Under the pieces are notes generated by a model that did no database searches, was not told the DNA's origin, and was given only the letters and a program-made list of their open reading frames with translations. Shown here in pieces: positions 9,520 to 18,338 of a DNA stretch of 64,000 bases. The DNA is from Bacteroidota bacterium (GTDB lineage Bacteria; Bacteroidota; Bacteroidia; Bacteroidales; Prolixibacteraceae), in contig JAEYNZ010000123.1 in assembly GCA_023412195.1 (NCBI GenBank), forward strand, positions 1-64,000, in the 5' to 3' direction. Made by a program: the position numbers and the translations under genes. Position 1 is the stretch's first letter. Every line of letters starts with the position of its first letter.

Positions 9520-9912
9520 CAAGTTCCCGGAACATGAGGGGCAAAAAATCCATATCGATTTGGCTGCTAATCAGACCAATATAAACAACGATCAGAACAT
9601 GCTCCTCCCCTTCCTGCAAACTTTTTTTAAATGATCTTTGACCCGACAGGATGCCGGGACAAACCTCCATTATAAGGAAGTATCTATACCGGGAATGGAA
9701 AAATAATCATCATGACCTTTCTCAAAAGTTACAGGCAGGGTACAGTAAGATGATTTCTTCTCCTTGATTAATGTCTTTATCAAAAGCATTGGAAATATCA
9801 GCAACTTACAAAATAACTCCCCCTGCACAAAACAAAACATCATTCCTGGTTTTATATATAGGATTCTTTAAATGAGAAGCAGCATGCATTTATGATGTTA
9901 ATGTAATTAACG
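9520..9912. other. Non-coding gap with no recognised element
   Basis: This 393-bp stretch has no credible reading frame. A short inverted repeat (CCCG and CGGG arms near 9641-9658) lies in it, without a T-tract. No convincing Bacteroidota promoter was seen before the CBS-HEPN gene. Confidence 0.5.
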
Positions 9913-10890
9913 ATGACAAGCATTAAATTAAAAAATATTATCCAGAACATTAAAGAAACAGACCAGGAGGTCCATGTTACCCCCAGGGAGTTATTCATGT
10001 TTTTTAACTTCGAAAAACGGACCGAAGGCAACCGCCGTTATGTAGATGATTTTTTAAACGAAAATCAGGTTGAAGCTGTACCAGGGTATATGACGACCGG
10101 GATGGATGAACAAATTGCACTCCGGTATAAAAAAATAGCCCGGAGCAAAACGAACATCGACCCCATAAAGAAAATTCAGTTGCTTGAATCTGCAAATACG
10201 CCTCCTATTACAGTTTCCCGGGAGGCGAAACTTAAGGAAGCAATTACCCTGATGATGATGCATGACATCTCCCAGCTGCCTGTTGTATCCGGCACAAGAA
10301 CCGTGCAAGGTGTCATCTCGTGGGAAACGATTGGGTACGGCCTTACAAATGGCAATGAATCAAACATGGTAATTGACTTCATCCAGAATGATGTCACCAT
10401 TCTGGACCAGGAAACCCCGCTCCTTGACGCAATTTCTGTAATACTTAAAAAGGGTTTTATCCTTGTACAAAGGGCTGATAAAACTTTATGCGGCATAGTA
10501 ACACTAACAGATATCAGCACACAGTTTTTAATGGTTTCTGAACCATTTTTGCTCCTGGAACAGATTGAACATCACATCCGGCAGATCCTTGACGGGAAAT
10601 TTTACATAACTGAATTAAAGGAGTACTGCCAGTATGGAGATATTGAAAGAAAAATAGAATACATTGAGGATCTGAGTTTCGGCGACTATATCCGTATCAT
10701 TGAAAAGCCAGAACACTGGGACAGGCTGCAGCTCAACATTGAACGGTCGCATTTTATCAGGCACCTCGACAAAATCAGGGAAATAAGGAATGACATCATG
10801 CATTTCGATCCCGACGGTATCAGTGCTGAACAAAAAGAAGATCTGACTAAAATGGCAAAGTTTTTATCTGAGGTGATAAAGTTTGAATAA
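9913..10890 (+). CDS. CBS-domain pair with C-terminal HEPN-like domain
   Basis: A 325-aa cytoplasmic protein. Residues of about 20-75 form an unassigned N-terminal domain. Two CBS domains follow, about 95-145 (HDISQLPVVSG) and 155-205 (GIVTLTDIS), which usually bind adenine nucleotides. The C-terminal 115 residues resemble Swt1-type HEPN domains and contain an R-x4-H motif, RNDIMH (Arg292 and His297), the catalytic signature of HEPN ribonucleases. The layout suggests a nucleotide-sensing RNase or nucleic-acid-binding switch. HEPN proteins are common in toxin and defence systems, but no antitoxin or defence partner is adjacent, and some HEPN domains are inactive. It stands alone between two non-coding gaps. 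Confidence 0.75.
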   Translation: MTSIKLKNIIQNIKETDQEVHVTPRELFMFFNFEKRTEGNRRYVDDFLNENQVEAVPGYMTTGMDEQIALRYKKIARSKTNIDPIKKIQLLESANTPPITVSREAKLKEAITLMMMHDISQLPVVSGTRTVQGVISWETIGYGLTNGNESNMVIDFIQNDVTILDQETPLLDAISVILKKGFILVQRADKTLCGIVTLTDISTQFLMVSEPFLLLEQIEHHIRQILDGKFYITELKEYCQYGDIERKIEYIEDLSFGDYIRIIEKPEHWDRLQLNIERSHFIRHLDKIREIRNDIMHFDPDGISAEQKEDLTKMAKFLSEVIKFE

Positions 10891-11000
10891 ATATCGCAAA
10901 TTCAATTTTCGATTGTCAAATATGTTACATCAACACGGGTTCAATAGAAACCATCACGATTCACCGTCCTCCACCAGAAACGATAGTGTAACAGCAATTA

Positions 11001-11969
11001 ATGAATTCCATCAATAAATATCAAACATTGATCATCTTTGTGGCTGTGCTCTTAGGTCTGCTATTTAGCCATAATGAAACAATCGGCACATACTCCGAAT
11101 ATTTCATAGTTCCTTTTTTGATGATTATGCTTTTGGGACTCTTTCTCAATATCCCGGTAAATATATTACTTAAAGGTTTTTCAAACATAAGATTTTTCTC
11201 TGCAAATATTGGGATCAATTTCATTTGGGCGCCATTATTTTCATATACCCTGGGATATTTATTGCTCCAGAACCATCCATATATCTGGATTGGATTTGTG
11301 ATGCTAATGGTGACTCCTTGCACAGATTGGTATCTGATTTTTACAGCAACTGCAAAAGGAAATACTCCTTTAAGTGCTTCTGTTCTTCCACTAAACCTGG
11401 TATTACAGGTAGTTCTATTACCACTTTACTTACTACTGTTTTTCGGCAAGACAAGCTCCATAGATATTGGAATGCTTTTTAAGAGCATAGGATGGGTACT
11501 GCTCGTTCCCTTTTTTGCAGCACAAATAATAAGATATGTTTCAATACAACGAAAATGTGAATTTATCGATAACAGACTTTTACCATTTTTTGACAAAAGT
11601 CAGGTTGTATTACTTGGCCTTGCCATTATGGCCATGTTTGCTTCTCATGGCGTATATTTAAAGAACTACCCGGAAACCGTTTTTATATTACTGATTCCAT
11701 TGCTTCTTTTTTTTATTGTGAATTTCTTAATCGGGCGCATTGTGAGTTCCCTATTGAAATTTAATTATGAAGATTCAGCAAGTTTGAATTTGGCAACTTT
11801 GGCACGAAATTCTCCTATAGCATTGGCCATTGCTGTAACAGCCTTTCCTGATACTCCTCTTGTAGCATTAGCCCTTGTAATTGGACCATTATTTGAGTTG
11901 CCTGTTTTAGCATTGGCATCGCAGTTATTGTTGCAAATAAAAAAAAGAAAAGTAAAATTTCTAATTTGA
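11001..11969 (+). CDS. ACR3/bile acid:sodium symporter-family permease
   Basis: Integral membrane protein, 322 aa, with about ten hydrophobic helices. The segment MLMVTPCTDWYLIFTATAKG matches the conserved PCT loop of ACR3-type arsenite exporters within the bile-acid/arsenite/riboflavin transporter superfamily, and NLATLARNSPIALAIAVTAF fits the second discontinuous helix. Arsenite export is possible, but there is no arsR, arsC or arsM beside it, so the substrate stays open; related permeases move organic anions. The next gene, a methyltransferase, lacks the Cys pattern of ArsM and is separated by 406 bp. Confidence 0.78.
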   Translation: MNSINKYQTLIIFVAVLLGLLFSHNETIGTYSEYFIVPFLMIMLLGLFLNIPVNILLKGFSNIRFFSANIGINFIWAPLFSYTLGYLLLQNHPYIWIGFVMLMVTPCTDWYLIFTATAKGNTPLSASVLPLNLVLQVVLLPLYLLLFFGKTSSIDIGMLFKSIGWVLLVPFFAAQIIRYVSIQRKCEFIDNRLLPFFDKSQVVLLGLAIMAMFASHGVYLKNYPETVFILLIPLLLFFIVNFLIGRIVSSLLKFNYEDSASLNLATLARNSPIALAIAVTAFPDTPLVALALVIGPLFELPVLALASQLLLQIKKRKVKFLI

Positions 11970-12375
11970 AATTTTTGCGCTCCCATATTGTTCTTGATTT
12001 GAGAAATATTAAAAGAATCAATGTTATCAGGTAAAATTGTTAAACCAGTGAAATTTGAGATCTCTCACTTCGTTCGACATGACAGTCAATTAATTATGTA
12101 TTGTGGAGGGGTAGGTTTGCGGCGAAGCCGCCAACCTAACCCTCCACCTTAAAAGCTCTGAAAACAACGTCATTTCAACCGCAGGAAGGAATCTCAAAGA
12201 TTTAACCGGTTACAAATGTAAAAGAATATATACAAGAAACACCTTGAATAAATTCCGGGATAGACATCCCGTATCTGGGCAATATATAAAAACATAACAC
12301 AACATGTTAATAGATGCATATTTGAAAAATAAAATCCATTGATCCAATTAACGACCATTCCAAAATAAAAGAAAC
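11970..12375. other. Non-coding gap holding a palindromic repeat
   Basis: This 406-bp gap has no credible reading frame. Its main content is the nested palindrome at 12057-12195. A further 6-bp inverted repeat (12256-12261 with 12266-12271) lacks a T-tract. Confidence 0.6.
12057..12195. repeat. Nested palindromic intergenic repeat (REP/MITE-like)
   Basis: The inner hairpin pairs 12103-12123 with 12127-12147: 21-nt arms with two mismatches and a 3-nt GAA loop. The outer flanks, 12057-12084 and 12169-12195, are imperfect reverse complements of each other (GAGAT...ATGAC against GTCAT...ATCTC). Outer and inner arms together make a 139-bp nested palindrome. The outer arm text resembles small repeats scattered between genes in many Bacteroidota genomes, which from memory often read as GAGAT-CTTCG-ATGAC. 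Without the genome the copy number is unknown. Confidence 0.75.
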
Positions 12376-13005
12376 ATGGAAAAATTTGACCGCTTAAAAC
12401 ATTGGGAAAAAATATACCAGACTAATGAATTGAAAGACGTCAGCTGGTATCAGCCCATACCAGAAACATCGTTGGCCTTCTTTAAGCAATTCAATATACC
12501 GGAAACAGCAAATATCATAGACATAGGCGGGGGCGACAGCTTATTGGTTGACCATCTGCTTGAGCTGGGTTACCAGAATATATCAGTCCTCGATATATCA
12601 AAGGCTGCTATTGAAAGGGCAAAGCAACGACTTGGAGAAAAAGCAAAAACTGTAAAATGGATTGTTGCAGATGCAGCGGCATTCAAACCTGCTGAGAAGT
12701 ATGACTTTTGGCACGACCGGGCAACATTTCACTTTTTGACAGATGAACATGATATTACAAATTATATAATAACAGCTCAGGAAAACATCAACCCAAAAGG
12801 TATTTTAGTTATAGGGACATTTTCAGAACAAGGACCCAAAAAATGCAGCGGAATAACAATCAAACAATATTCGGAAACTACACTGACCAACCGTATGAAA
12901 GAGTATTTTGAAAAAATTAACTGCATATTAGTTGACCATAAGACACCATCTGGCAACACTCAGAATTTTGTCTTTTGCAGTTTCAGAAAAGCTCATCCGA
13001 CTTGA
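12376..13005 (+). CDS. Class I SAM-dependent methyltransferase
   Basis: A 209-aa methyltransferase with the Rossmann-like class I fold. Motif I is IIDIGGGDSLLVDHLLE (about residues 49-65), followed by the acidic end of strand 2 in VLDISKAAIERAKQRLG and the motif II-like WIVADAAAF. The N-terminal block HWEKIYQTNELKDVSWYQ is typical of a small-molecule methyltransferase subgroup often annotated only as class I SAM methyltransferase. It stands alone between a repeat-bearing gap and a small exported protein. The substrate is unknown. Confidence 0.85.
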   Translation: MEKFDRLKHWEKIYQTNELKDVSWYQPIPETSLAFFKQFNIPETANIIDIGGGDSLLVDHLLELGYQNISVLDISKAAIERAKQRLGEKAKTVKWIVADAAAFKPAEKYDFWHDRATFHFLTDEHDITNYIITAQENINPKGILVIGTFSEQGPKKCSGITIKQYSETTLTNRMKEYFEKINCILVDHKTPSGNTQNFVFCSFRKAHPT

Positions 13006-13232
13006 TATAACACAAAAAAAAAGAAGGACGAATACATATCATGATTTTTATTTTAGGCGGGATGATGGGCTGATGTGTAACCTTATATTTCTTAACCAGG
13101 GGTAGTGTTCATTGACAGCTTTATGCTCCAAACACTGCCCTGACGGAAAGTGCCATTCCAAGAATGTATCACACTTCCGTAATTCATTTTTTATTCCTAT
13201 TTTGCCCTTATTAAATTTAAATACATTTAAAT

Positions 13233-13613
13233 ATGAAAAGAATAACGATTCTAATGCTGGTTGCCATGTTTGCAGCTACAACTCTATGGGCAAATTCACC
13301 GGCCGATAGAAATGATTTTATAGGCCACTGGAAGTTTACAAGCCAGTATGCACCTGATGGATTCCAGACCGGTACGTTTGTGATCGGTGAAAAAGATGGT
13401 GCTCTTACAGGCGAAATAAAATTTGCCGACGGATACTCCGTGCCTATGAAAAATATGGCTGTTACCGATGGCGTTCTTAAATTCAGCATCAGTGTCGAGT
13501 ACAACGATGTGCCCATTACTGCCACCGTGGAAGGAAACAAGCTCAAGGGAACAGCATCATCACCGGAAGGAAACCTCCCCTTCGAAGCGGTGAAGGTTGA
13601 AAAGGAAAAATAA
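13233..13613 (+). CDS. Small exported protein of unknown function
   Basis: A 126-aa protein with a clear signal peptide (MKRITILMLVAMFAATTLWA, cleavage about residue 20) and a mature part of alternating beta strands: GHWKFTSQY, GTFVIGEKDGALTGEIKF, GVLKFSISVEY and ATVEGNKLKGTASSP. The pattern resembles small periplasmic lipocalin-like or META-like beta-barrel domains that are common and uncharacterised in Bacteroidota. It lies just before the his promoter. No function can be assigned. Confidence 0.75.
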   Translation: MKRITILMLVAMFAATTLWANSPADRNDFIGHWKFTSQYAPDGFQTGTFVIGEKDGALTGEIKFADGYSVPMKNMAVTDGVLKFSISVEYNDVPITATVEGNKLKGTASSPEGNLPFEAVKVEKEK

Positions 13614-13670
13614 GCTACTTTTAACGCCTTTTAATAAATTCTTAAGCTACAGAATCAATATCTTCTGAGT

Positions 13671-13702
13671 TTTGTGCAGAAATAAATTTATCACTAAGTT
13701 TG
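13671..13702 (+). promoter_or_regulatory. Bacteroidota-type promoter of the his operon
   Basis: TTTG at 13671-13674 and TAAGTTTG at 13695-13702 are separated by 20 bp, which matches the phylum's housekeeping consensus of TTTG, a 19-21 bp spacer and TAnnTTTG. The predicted transcription start near 13709 lies about 16 nt before the leader peptide. Confidence 0.85.
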
Positions 13703-13724
13703 CATAAGATTAAAAAGAACTACA

Positions 13725-13769
13725 ATGAATTTCGTACACATACATCACGGCCATCATTTCAGAACCTGA
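13725..13769 (+). CDS. hisL: His operon leader peptide, 14 aa with five His codons
   Basis: This short frame begins with ATG at 13725 and ends with TGA at 13767. It encodes MNFVHIHHGHHFRT, with five His in seven consecutive positions, which is far beyond chance for 14 codons. It sits between a consensus promoter and a hairpin with a T-tract, upstream of hisG. This is the expected layout of a transcription attenuator in which ribosome stalling at His codons reports histidyl-tRNA shortage. The leader has only five nucleotides between its stop and the candidate antiterminator strand, so a ribosome reaching the stop would mask that strand. Confidence 0.88.
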   Translation: MNFVHIHHGHHFRT

Positions 13770-13773
13770 TAAA

Positions 13774-13859
13774 GGTAGGTCGCTGCTGTTTTGTCGTACA
13801 ATTCAAAAAATGATATTTACCAGAGGCTTGCCGGAAAAGGCAGGCCTTTTTTGTTTTTT
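13774..13859 (+). promoter_or_regulatory. His operon attenuator: candidate antiterminator and terminator
   Basis: The terminator pairs 13824-13832 with 13839-13847 (nine pairs including one G-U) and is followed by T-rich sequence to 13859. A competing helix can form between 13774-13781 (GGTAGGTC) and 13825-13832 (GGCTTGCC), with eight pairs including three G-U; this uses the left arm of the terminator. A ribosome stalled on the His codons (13737-13757) would leave 13774-13781 free and favour read-through. A ribosome at the stop codon would cover it and let the terminator form. The pairing is read by eye; stabilities were not calculated. Confidence 0.82.
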
Positions 13860-13902
13860 ACCTCCCCGGAAGCAGGGAGCCAACAGGTTTAAAAATTATA
13901 TT

Positions 13903-14760
13903 ATGGAAAAACTGAAAATTGCCATCCAAACTAAGGGCCGTTTAAATGAAGATTCGATGAAACTGATAAAGGAATCGGGGATCGACCTTGCCATCGGCCG
14001 CCGCACCCTGGTGTCGGAGGCTGACAACTTCCCCATGGAAGCACTGTTTCTGCGCGACGACGACATTCCCCAGACTGTTGCTGACGGCGTAGCTGATGTA
14101 GGCATTGTAGGGGAAAACGAAATGCTCGAAAAAGGTGAAAATGTTGTCATTGCCAAGCGGCTGGGGTTCAGCAAATGCCGGTTGTCGCTTGCCGTACCGA
14201 AGATGACCGACTACCAGGGACTGTCGTATTTCAATGGAAAAAAAATAGCTACCTCCTACCCTAAAATCCTGCAGAAATTCCTGCAAGAAAACAACATTAC
14301 ATCCGATATCCATGTCATCAGCGGCTCGGTGGAGATTGCTCCTGGTATTGGTCTGGCAGATGTAATTTTCGACATCGTAAGCTCCGGCTCTACACTTGTC
14401 AGCAACCGCCTCAAAGAGGTTGAGGTTGTCATTCATTCCGAAGCCGTACTAATCTCCAAACCCAACCTTTCTCCCGAAAAGCAGGAAATACTTGATGAGC
14501 TGATCTTCAGGATGGAATCAGTGCAGCGTTCCGAAGGAAAAAAATACATCCTGCTAAACACGCCTAATGAGAAAATAGCAGAAGTGGCAAGCCTTCTGCC
14601 CGGAATGAAAAGCCCCACAGTTGTGCCCCTTGCACAGGAAGGCTGGAGTTCGATGCATTCAGTCATTGCAGAAGATGACTTCTGGGAAATTATCGGTAAA
14701 CTTAAAAAGGCAGGCGCTGAGGGAATCCTGGTAATCCCGATTGAAAAAATGATTTTTTGA
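13903..14760 (+). CDS. hisG: ATP phosphoribosyltransferase, long form
   Basis: First enzyme of histidine synthesis, joining ATP and PRPP to give phosphoribosyl-ATP; normally feedback-inhibited by histidine. At 285 aa it is the long form with a C-terminal regulatory ACT-like domain (residues of about 210-285), so it needs no HisZ partner. The start at 13903 (MEKLKIAIQTKGRL) matches the family; an upstream in-frame codon at 13810 overlaps the attenuator terminator and is rejected. The PRPP-binding loop reads DVIFDIVSSGSTLVSN. It is followed directly by hisD. Confidence 0.96.
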   Translation: MEKLKIAIQTKGRLNEDSMKLIKESGIDLAIGRRTLVSEADNFPMEALFLRDDDIPQTVADGVADVGIVGENEMLEKGENVVIAKRLGFSKCRLSLAVPKMTDYQGLSYFNGKKIATSYPKILQKFLQENNITSDIHVISGSVEIAPGIGLADVIFDIVSSGSTLVSNRLKEVEVVIHSEAVLISKPNLSPEKQEILDELIFRMESVQRSEGKKYILLNTPNEKIAEVASLLPGMKSPTVVPLAQEGWSSMHSVIAEDDFWEIIGKLKKAGAEGILVIPIEKMIF

Positions 14761-14780
14761 ACCGCACAGCATATCAAAGG

Positions 14781-16058
14781 ATGAAAAAGTATAACAATCC
14801 AGAAAGAGCCCTATGGCCTGAAATCCTGCAGCGCCCGGTCACAGATATCACCGGTTTGTACAGCACTGCTCAGAATATATTAAACGAAGTGAGGCAGCAT
14901 GGTGACAGTGCCGTGAGAAAATACACCCTTCAGTTCGACGGTCTCGATACCGGCGTGTTTATCGTAACGGAGAAGGAATGGTCAGAAGCGGAAAACAAAG
15001 TGGACCCTGAGTTAAAAAATGCTATCCAACTGGCATCGGCAAATATTGAAAAGTTTCATAATACCCAAATCCCGCAGCTTAAAAAAGTTGAAACCATGCC
15101 GGGGGTGATGTGCTGGCAGAAAGCTGTAGCCGTTGAAAAAGTGGGATTGTACATACCAGGTGGCACTGCTCCGCTTTTTTCAACGGTACTGATGCTTGCT
15201 ATACCGGCAAGGCTGGCAGGCTGCAGGGAAATAATCATGTGCACCCCTCCGCAGAAGGATGGATCAGTACATCCTGCCATTTTATATGCCGCACGTATTT
15301 CAGGCGTAAAACATGTATTCCGAATCGGCGGTGTACAGGCTATCGGGGCCATGGCCTACGGAACAGAAACAGTTCCAATGGTTTATAAGATTTTTGGTCC
15401 GGGGAACCAGTATGTAACTGCGGCCAAACAACTTGTAAGCATGCAGTCGACAGCCATTGACATGCCTGCAGGACCTTCGGAAGTGATGGTTGTTGCCGAC
15501 GATTCAGCCCACCCAGCATTTGTTGCTTCCGATCTGCTGTCGCAGGCAGAACACGGCGCAGACAGCCAGGTGATATTGCTGACCAGCAGCAGCATTCTGG
15601 CTGCAAGAGTTCAGGAAGAGATAAAACTTCAGCTTGAAAAGCTACCCAGGAAAAATTTTGCTGAAAAGTCACTCGAAAACAGTGTGCTGATCCTGATGAA
15701 AAATGAAACTGATATCGTGGATATGATCAATGCATACGCCCCGGAGCACCTGATTCTTTCGGTTAAAGAACATCATACAATGGCTGAAAAAGTCATTAAT
15801 GCAGGTTCTGTTTTCCTGGGTAACCACACACCTGAAAGTGCGGGTGATTACGCCTCGGGCACCAACCATACCCTGCCAACAAACGGCTGGGCAAGGACCT
15901 ACAGCGGTGTAAGCCTCGATAGCTTTTTAAAAAAAATAACCTTCCAGGAAATAACCCCGGAGGGACTGAAAGGGATTGGCCCTGCCATTGAAACCATGGC
16001 TGCTGCCGAACAACTCGAAGCCCATAAAAATGCAGTAACTATCCGATTAAAAAACTAA
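14781..16058 (+). CDS. hisD: Histidinol dehydrogenase
   Basis: Zinc enzyme catalysing the last two oxidations, L-histidinol to L-histidine with two NAD+. It has 425 aa, normal for the family. The start at ATG 14781 follows AAAGG; an in-frame TTG at 14757 overlapping the hisG stop is less likely. Signature segments include VGLYIPGGTAPLFSTVLML, FGPGNQYVTAAKQ, DMPAGPSEVMVVAD and DLLSQAEHGADSQ, with the zinc ligands Gln and His in the last. The catalytic Glu-His pair lies in AYAPEHL. It is the second gene of the attenuated unit. Confidence 0.97.
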   Translation: MKKYNNPERALWPEILQRPVTDITGLYSTAQNILNEVRQHGDSAVRKYTLQFDGLDTGVFIVTEKEWSEAENKVDPELKNAIQLASANIEKFHNTQIPQLKKVETMPGVMCWQKAVAVEKVGLYIPGGTAPLFSTVLMLAIPARLAGCREIIMCTPPQKDGSVHPAILYAARISGVKHVFRIGGVQAIGAMAYGTETVPMVYKIFGPGNQYVTAAKQLVSMQSTAIDMPAGPSEVMVVADDSAHPAFVASDLLSQAEHGADSQVILLTSSSILAARVQEEIKLQLEKLPRKNFAEKSLENSVLILMKNETDIVDMINAYAPEHLILSVKEHHTMAEKVINAGSVFLGNHTPESAGDYASGTNHTLPTNGWARTYSGVSLDSFLKKITFQEITPEGLKGIGPAIETMAAAEQLEAHKNAVTIRLKN

Positions 16059-16077
16059 AATCCTGTAATCATCTGAA

Positions 16078-17118
16078 ATGGAACCATTCAATTTAAACAA
16101 CCTTCTCCGTAAAAACATAAAAAATCTTAAGCCCTATTCATCGGCACGCGATGAATATTCGGGTGAAGCCATGGTTTTCCTCGATGCAAATGAAAACCCG
16201 TTCAACCAGCCCTACAACAGGTACCCCGATCCCCACCAGAGGGAACTGAAGAAAAAAATTGCAAAGCTGAAGGATGTACAGCCTGAACAGATCTTTTTGG
16301 GCAACGGCAGCGATGAACCCATAGACCTGCTGATCCGGGCTTTTTGCGAACCCCGCGAAAACAACATCCTAACGATTAATCCTTCTTACGGGATGTACCA
16401 GGTTGCGGCCGGAATCAATGATGTTGAAGTTAGGAAGGTTTCACTGAACGGCAACTTCGATCTGGATGCAGGGGAACTTCTGGAACAAGCTGACAACAAC
16501 AGCAGGATTGTTTTCCTTTGTTCACCGAATAACCCAAGTGGAAACTGCCTTTCAAAAGAAGCAATGCTTGAGGTAATCAGGAATTTCAGGGGTATAGTGG
16601 TACTGGATGAAGCCTACATCGATTTCAGCCCGGGAAAATCTTTACTTCCTGAAATCAATGACCACCCCAACCTTGTAATCCTTCAAACATTTTCAAAAGC
16701 ATGGGGCATGGCTGGAATCAGGCTGGGAATGGCATTTGCTTCCCCGGAAATTATATCTGCACTGAGTAAAATTAAATATCCTTATAACCTTAACATCCTG
16801 ACCCAGCAGAAGGCAATAGAACTGACCGACAGCAGGGAGCAAGTGGAAGAATGGATCAGGCAGATTATTCATGAGCGGGAGAAACTGATTCTGCGCCTGA
16901 AGGAACTACCCTGTACAGAAAAAATATTTCCCACCGACGCCAATTTTGTACTGGTAAAAATGCGGGATGCCCGTGGAATTTATGAACTCCTGAAAGAGCA
17001 TGGCGTGATTGTGCGCGACCGTTCCAAAGTGCATCTTTGCGAAGATAGCCTGAGAATTACAGTTGGATCAGCTGAAGAAAATGATCATTTAATGAAAACC
17101 CTGACGAAAATCATATAA
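16078..17118 (+). CDS. hisC: Histidinol-phosphate aminotransferase
   Basis: PLP-dependent aminotransferase of fold type I converting imidazole-acetol phosphate and glutamate to histidinol phosphate. It has 346 aa. The PLP Lys is in TFSKAWGMAGIRLG, the Asp contacting the pyridine nitrogen is in VVLDEAYIDF, and the Asn that binds the cofactor is in CSPNNPSGN. The operon position between hisD and hisB, 19 bp after hisD, supports hisC over related aromatic or cobalamin aminotransferases. Confidence 0.96.
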   Translation: MEPFNLNNLLRKNIKNLKPYSSARDEYSGEAMVFLDANENPFNQPYNRYPDPHQRELKKKIAKLKDVQPEQIFLGNGSDEPIDLLIRAFCEPRENNILTINPSYGMYQVAAGINDVEVRKVSLNGNFDLDAGELLEQADNNSRIVFLCSPNNPSGNCLSKEAMLEVIRNFRGIVVLDEAYIDFSPGKSLLPEINDHPNLVILQTFSKAWGMAGIRLGMAFASPEIISALSKIKYPYNLNILTQQKAIELTDSREQVEEWIRQIIHEREKLILRLKELPCTEKIFPTDANFVLVKMRDARGIYELLKEHGVIVRDRSKVHLCEDSLRITVGSAEENDHLMKTLTKII

Positions 17119-17216
17119 AGATGATTAGTTTTACAGTCTGATATTTTTGGGACGTCATCTGGAAAGTCTAAAGGCACTTCCATGAATGTCAGGCTGAAAA
17201 TCAATTTTTTAAAAGG

Positions 17217-18338
17217 ATGAAGAAAGCATTGTTTATCGACCGGGACGGGACACTGATTGTTGAACCGGGAGACGAGCAGATCGATACGCTCGAAAAACTG
17301 GAATATATCCCAGGCGTTTTCCGGAACCTGTTCAACATACAAAAAAATCTGAGTTATGAGCTTGTTATAGTAAGTAATCAGGACGGACTTGGAACCGCAT
17401 CCTACCCAGAAAAAGACTATGAACTGGTACAGGAAAAAATGCTCCGTACATTTGAAAATGAGGGGATCGTATTCGACGACATTCTGATTGATAAAAGTTT
17501 TCCCCATGAAAATGCCCCCACACGTAAACCACGAACAGGCCTCATGGGAAAATACATGAACGGTGAATATGATCTGAAAGCCAGCTTTGTTATAGGTGAC
17601 AGGCTCACCGACATTGAGCTGGCAAAGAACCTCGGCTGTAAGGGAATACTTCTTAACAACGGGACACTTACCGAAAACCTGGAAAAAAGCGGGCTGCTCC
17701 CGTGGTGTGTGCTTGTTTCCGAAGATTGGGATGATATCTATGCGGTTGTAGCTGCACCTGAAAGAGTAGCAGAGGTAAAACGGACGACTAAGGAAACAGA
17801 GGTCTTTGTCAGTCTGAACCTGGATGGCACAGGAGTATGCAACATATCAACCGGACTGCATTTTTTTGATCACATGCTGAACCAGATCGGACGGCATGCG
17901 GGGGTTGATCTTGAAATCACGGTAAAAGGTGATCTTGAAGTAGATGAACATCACACCATTGAAGATACCGGTCTGGCATTGGGCGAAGCGTTTTTTAAAG
18001 CTGTGGGATCAAAATCGGGTATGGCACGTTATGGCTTCTGTCTTCCCATGGATGATTGCCTGGCACTTGTTGCCATTGATTTCGGAGGACGTCCCTGGCT
18101 GGTGTGGGATGCTGAATTTAAAAGGGAAAAAGTGGGTGACATGCCCACCGAAATGTTCATGCACTTTTTCAAGTCATTTTCCGATACTGCCCGCTGCAAT
18201 CTGAACATCAGGGCTGAAGGCACAAATGAGCATCACAAAATTGAGGCAATCTTCAAGGCACTTGCAAAAGCACTTAAAATGGCGGTCAGGCGCGACCTGT
18301 TCAACTTTGAACTGCCTTCAACAAAGGGAACATTATAA
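17217..18338 (+). CDS. hisB: Bifunctional histidinol phosphatase / imidazoleglycerol-phosphate dehydratase
   Basis: This 373-aa fusion catalyses two separate steps of the pathway. Residues 1-165 form a HAD-type histidinol phosphatase (nucleophile motif FIDRDGTL, later FVIGDRLTDIELAKNLG). Residues of about 180-373 form the dehydratase with the manganese-binding motifs LHFFDHMLNQIGRHAG, DEHHTIEDTGLALGEA and NEHHKIEAIFKALAKAL. The start at 17217 has AAAAGG just before it. The same fusion occurs in Enterobacteria and is common in Bacteroidota. The next his gene, hisH, is 2.35 kb away. Confidence 0.97.
   Translation: MKKALFIDRDGTLIVEPGDEQIDTLEKLEYIPGVFRNLFNIQKNLSYELVIVSNQDGLGTASYPEKDYELVQEKMLRTFENEGIVFDDILIDKSFPHENAPTRKPRTGLMGKYMNGEYDLKASFVIGDRLTDIELAKNLGCKGILLNNGTLTENLEKSGLLPWCVLVSEDWDDIYAVVAAPERVAEVKRTTKETEVFVSLNLDGTGVCNISTGLHFFDHMLNQIGRHAGVDLEITVKGDLEVDEHHTIEDTGLALGEAFFKAVGSKSGMARYGFCLPMDDCLALVAIDFGGRPWLVWDAEFKREKVGDMPTEMFMHFFKSFSDTARCNLNIRAEGTNEHHKIEAIFKALAKALKMAVRRDLFNFELPSTKGTL

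Noticed and set aside
13810..13902. N-terminal extension of HisG starting at ATG 13810.
   Set aside because: It would run through the attenuator terminator, is absent from known HisG proteins, and the ATG at 13903 gives the family N-terminus.
14757..14780. TTG start of HisD overlapping the hisG stop.
   Set aside because: ATG 14781 with AAAGG in front gives the normal length; the extra eight residues are not expected in the family.
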